A stretch of DNA of 64,000 nt from Devosia sp. ZB163 (GTDB taxonomy: Bacteria > Pseudomonadota > Alphaproteobacteria > Rhizobiales > Devosiaceae): the NCBI RefSeq assembly GCF_028613635.1, contig NZ_JAQRMY010000004.1, positions 124,001 to 188,000 on the forward strand, in the 5' to 3' direction. Below the pieces are notes generated by a model. That model saw only the letters and a list, made by a program, of their open reading frames with translations, made no database searches and was not told the origin of the DNA. This document shows, one piece after another, positions 61,848 through 64,000 of the stretch; the stretch's first letter is position 1; each line of letters starts with the position of its first letter. The position numbers and the translations under genes were made by a program.

Positions 61848-62891
61848 ATGAGGCGCTCGCTCGCGGCCTTTGCCCTGTCCGGACTGATGATTGCAGGAGC
61901 CGTCGCGCTGGAGACGGGGGACTTGGGTCCGGTGCCGGTGAACGTGGACAACTTCGTGCGGGCCGAGAGCGACCTCTATATCGGCAACCTCGTGAAGGAT
62001 GCCGGCGGGCTCGGAACGTTCCTGCACCATCGGGAGCCGGCCGACATTGCGCACCAGTCGGTCATCCGGTTGAACCGGGACACGCTCTACTCTGGCGTGG
62101 TGCTCGACCTCGACGCGGGACCGGCGACGGTGATCCTGCCTGATGCCGGTGATCGGTTCATGTCGCTGCAGGTCATCAACGAAGACCAGTACACGACCGA
62201 ACTGCACTACGGCGCCGGCAGCTACCCGCTGAACAAGGACAGCGTCGGCACGCGCTACGCGCTCGCTGCGATCCGCACGCTGGTCGACCCCAACGATCCC
62301 GAGGATCTCAAGGCGGTGCACGCGCTGCAGGATGCCATGAGGGTCGAGCAGCCGGGCGGTCCCGGCACCTTCGAAGTGCCGCAGTGGGACCAGGCGAGCC
62401 AGGCGGCGACGCGCCAGGCATTGCTGGCACTGGCGGCGCAACTGCCGGACACCAGGGGGATGTTCGGCACCAAGGACGAGGTGGACCCGGTACGACGTCT
62501 CGTCGGCGCAGCCTCGGCCTGGGGCGGCAACCCGGAAGAGGGTGCGCTCTACCTCAACGTCGCGCCCGAAAAGAACGACGGGGCGACAACCTACAAGCTG
62601 GTCGTGCCCAAGGACGTGCCCGTCAAGGGCTTCTGGTCGGTGAGCCGTTACACCAAGGACGGCTACTACGCGCCCAACGACCTCAATGCGTATTCCATCA
62701 ACAACGTGACCGGAAAGAAGGCTGAAGACGGATCGGTGACGATCCATTTCGGCGGCTGTGAAGGCAGCGTGCCGAACTGCCTGCCGATCGATGATGGCTG
62801 GAACTACATGGTCCGGCTCTACCGGCCCGATGCCTCCATCCTCGACGGCAGCTGGACATTCCCGCAGGCGGTGCCTGCAGAAGGGCCGTGA
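61848..62891 (+). CDS. DUF1254/DUF1214-domain periplasmic protein
   Basis: A 347-residue protein with a signal-like N-terminus (MRRSLAAFALSGLMIAGAVA). The DUF1254 part is marked by 'VIRLNRDTLYSGVVLDLDAG' and 'PDAGDRFMSLQVINEDQYTT'; the DUF1214 part by 'DVPVKGFWSVSRYTKDGYYA', 'NAYSINNVTGKKAEDGSVTI' and 'RLYRPDASILDGSWTFPQAV'. Biochemical function of these domains is not established. It begins immediately after the deleted paralogue and is followed by a DUF1214-only gene, so the three form a tandem operon. Confidence 0.85.
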   Translation: MRRSLAAFALSGLMIAGAVALETGDLGPVPVNVDNFVRAESDLYIGNLVKDAGGLGTFLHHREPADIAHQSVIRLNRDTLYSGVVLDLDAGPATVILPDAGDRFMSLQVINEDQYTTELHYGAGSYPLNKDSVGTRYALAAIRTLVDPNDPEDLKAVHALQDAMRVEQPGGPGTFEVPQWDQASQAATRQALLALAAQLPDTRGMFGTKDEVDPVRRLVGAASAWGGNPEEGALYLNVAPEKNDGATTYKLVVPKDVPVKGFWSVSRYTKDGYYAPNDLNAYSINNVTGKKAEDGSVTIHFGGCEGSVPNCLPIDDGWNYMVRLYRPDASILDGSWTFPQAVPAEGP

Positions 62892-62929
62892 CTGCAATGA
62901 CGTGGAGCAAACCTCACAGGGGACGCATC

Positions 62930-63487
62930 ATGAAGATGACGCTGGGGGCCTTCGGGCTGGCGGCAGTGCTGATAGCAGTCGCGATGGGCCAGGAACTGGG
63001 CGACGATCAGGGCGCGCATGGCAAACACGGGACGGCCGCTCGCACGACCGGGATGGCGCCGTGGGCTTCGGCCGGACAGGGCACGATCACGGCAGCCACC
63101 CTTGTCGGCACGCCGGTCGGCTGGGCCGGTACCCCGGCGCGGTCCGTGCGCTCGTTCGGGATCGTCCCGGATCTGAACGACGGCAAGACCATCCACAGGC
63201 TGCACGTGCCGGCCGACCTGCCGGTGGACGGACTGTGGTCGATCAGCGTCCACGGCGGGCAGGGATTCTTCACGCGGAACGCGTTCGACGCCTATTCGAT
63301 CAACAACATCAACGCCACGAGGAACGCCGACGGGTCGGTCGATATCCAGTTCGGCGGCTGCGACGGCACGGTGCCCAACTGCCTGTCGACGCCGGCCGGC
63401 TGGAACTACACGGTGCGCCTCTACCGGCCGCAGGCCGCAATCCTCGATGGCAGCTGGATATTCCCGGAGGCACAGCCCGCCGGATAA
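62930..63487 (+). CDS. DUF1214-domain secreted protein, short paralogue
   Basis: About 185 residues from the ATG at 62930 (CAGGGGACGC upstream; an earlier in-frame ATG lies at the end of the preceding gene). Signal peptide MKMTLGAFGLAAVLIAVAMG. Only the DUF1214 module is present: 'LPVDGLWSISVHGGQGFFTR', 'FDAYSINNINATRNADGSVD', 'QFGGCDGTVPNCLSTPAGWN' and 'RLYRPQAAILDGSWIFPEA'. The last parts closely resemble the C-terminus of the 61848 gene (FGGCEGSVPNCL), so it arose by partial duplication or by loss of DUF1254. Function unknown. Confidence 0.8.
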   Translation: MKMTLGAFGLAAVLIAVAMGQELGDDQGAHGKHGTAARTTGMAPWASAGQGTITAATLVGTPVGWAGTPARSVRSFGIVPDLNDGKTIHRLHVPADLPVDGLWSISVHGGQGFFTRNAFDAYSINNINATRNADGSVDIQFGGCDGTVPNCLSTPAGWNYTVRLYRPQAAILDGSWIFPEAQPAG

Positions 63488-63539
63488 CCCTTCAGGATGG
63501 CTCCTGACCCTTCGTGCGCATGGTCGCGAAGGGAAACTG

Positions 63540-63576
63540 CCCCGGCTTCCCGTCCCGGAAGCCGGGGATTTTGTTT
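63540..63576 (+). terminator. Rho-independent terminator of DUF1254/DUF1214 operon
   Basis: CCCCGGCTTCC (63540-63550) pairs perfectly with GGAAGCCGGGG (63557-63567) around CGTCCC and is followed by ATTTTGTTT. It is the strongest intrinsic terminator I see in the window and acts on rightward transcription. Confidence 0.88.
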
Positions 63577-63873
63577 CTAGTCGCGCACCGGTGGTCGGCA
63601 CAGTGCGAGCAGGATGCCGAAGGTGATGCCGGGCGCAAGCGCGGCGACGAGCGGCTGCAGGTGTTCGGGAAAGAAGGCGGCCCCCAGCGTCCAGGGCAGG
63701 CCAAGCACCAGGAGATACACGCCGGAAAGCGGCGTCGCGGCGCCGAACCAGCCGGTGAGGCCGACCGCGTTCCAGATCAGGGCGGCGGCGTAGAGAGCGC
63801 CGAAGCCGGCGACGACGAGGCGAAACAGCCAGTAGCCCAGCAGAGCCAAATGGGCGGCACCCTGGTCCTCCAC
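63577..63873 (-). CDS. Small hydrophobic membrane protein, unknown function
   Basis: A 98-residue protein with three hydrophobic segments ('YWLFRLVVAGFGALYAAALI', 'PLSGVYLLVLGLPWTLGAAF', 'LVAALAPGITFGILLALC'), so probably a three-helix inner-membrane protein. No domain recognised. Its stop at 63577 abuts the terminator of the convergent operon. The ATG at 63873 is in a plausible place; no strong ribosome site seen. Confidence 0.6.
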   Translation of the reverse strand: MEDQGAAHLALLGYWLFRLVVAGFGALYAAALIWNAVGLTGWFGAATPLSGVYLLVLGLPWTLGAAFFPEHLQPLVAALAPGITFGILLALCRPPVRD

Positions 63874-63935
63874 CAGGGGAGAGGCCAGGACGGGCGGCTC
63901 ATGCGCCCGGCCTGGGTATTTATCCTTACGGCGCG

Positions 63936-64000
63936 TCAGGTGGCTCGACGGATGACGCGGATGACCAGGAGCAGGATGACTGCGCCGATCACCGCCATGA
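63936..64000 (-). CDS. C-terminal fragment, probably GlsB/YeaQ/YmgE-type small membrane protein
   Basis: The last codons read MAVIGAVILLLVIRVIRRAT before a TGA at 63938-63936; an upstream start lies outside the window or at the visible ATG. The glycine-containing hydrophobic helix followed by basic residues is how small 'transglycosylase-associated' (GlsB/YeaQ) stress membrane proteins end. Only 20 residues are visible, so the call is tentative. Confidence 0.4.
   Translation of the reverse strand, partial: MAVIGAVILLLVIRVIRRAT

Overview
The window reads as a high-GC chromosomal segment of an alphaproteobacterium, most likely of the Hyphomicrobiales (Devosia- or Aurantimonas-like). The basis is the density of ABC uptake operons with LacI and GntR control, the overlapping ATGA/TGATG gene junctions, and a giant RTX haem peroxidase of the kind known from Aurantimonas. 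The genus is an inference. I saw no tRNA, rRNA, CRISPR array or intact transposase.

Layout. (1) 1-5.05 kb: a GntR-type regulator start, then a divergent operon with a Gfo/Idh/MocA oxidoreductase, a sugar-binding protein and two MalF/MalG-type permeases, ending in a broken sugar-kinase-like gene and lacking an ATPase. (2) 5.2-24.5 kb: a surface and secretion region. It has an autotransporter-like barrel protein, a NarL-type two-component pair, a ~3137-residue animal-haem-peroxidase/RTX protein resembling Mn(II)-oxidising MopA, a type I secretion ATPase, a membrane-anchored RTX protein and an HlyD-type adaptor. (3) 24.8-29.0 kb: a ribose-type ABC importer whose two permease domains are fused in one chain, then a decayed ECF sigma-factor relic. 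(4) 29.4-41.4 kb: an oligopeptide-type ABC operon with a HisD paralogue, an enolase-superfamily enzyme, an SDR, a LacI-type regulator and an IlvD/Edd dehydratase. Three similar ATGTAACGTTACAT-like palindromes tie these units into one probable LacI regulon.

(5) 41.4-50.8 kb: a continuous catabolic operon with an RraA-like protein, a ribose-type ABC importer, an amidohydrolase, a membrane di-iron desaturase/hydroxylase with its own Rieske ferredoxin and NAD(P)H reductase, a second enolase-superfamily enzyme and an AstE/AspA-type deacylase. This looks like uptake plus oxygenase-initiated breakdown of an unidentified compound. (6) 50.9-53.6 kb: a compact cassette of subtilisin-like protease, small leader-like protein and four-repeat hemopexin protein. 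It lies directly against the amputated C-terminal tail of a Gfo/Idh/MocA gene that still overlaps a following SDR by ATGA, which suggests insertion into a catabolic operon. (7) 54.5-64 kb: mostly household or accessory genes (PQQ-type sugar dehydrogenase, an ATP-grasp/SnoaL fusion, alkyladenine DNA glycosylase, phosphohexomutase, NYN/LOTUS protein, LysE exporter) and a tandem array of three DUF1254/DUF1214 genes, the first internally deleted, closed by a strong terminator.

Regulatory structure recurs: perfect intercistronic hairpins sit next to the binding-protein genes of the ABC operons, and two convergent gene pairs share a CTAG overlapping stop.
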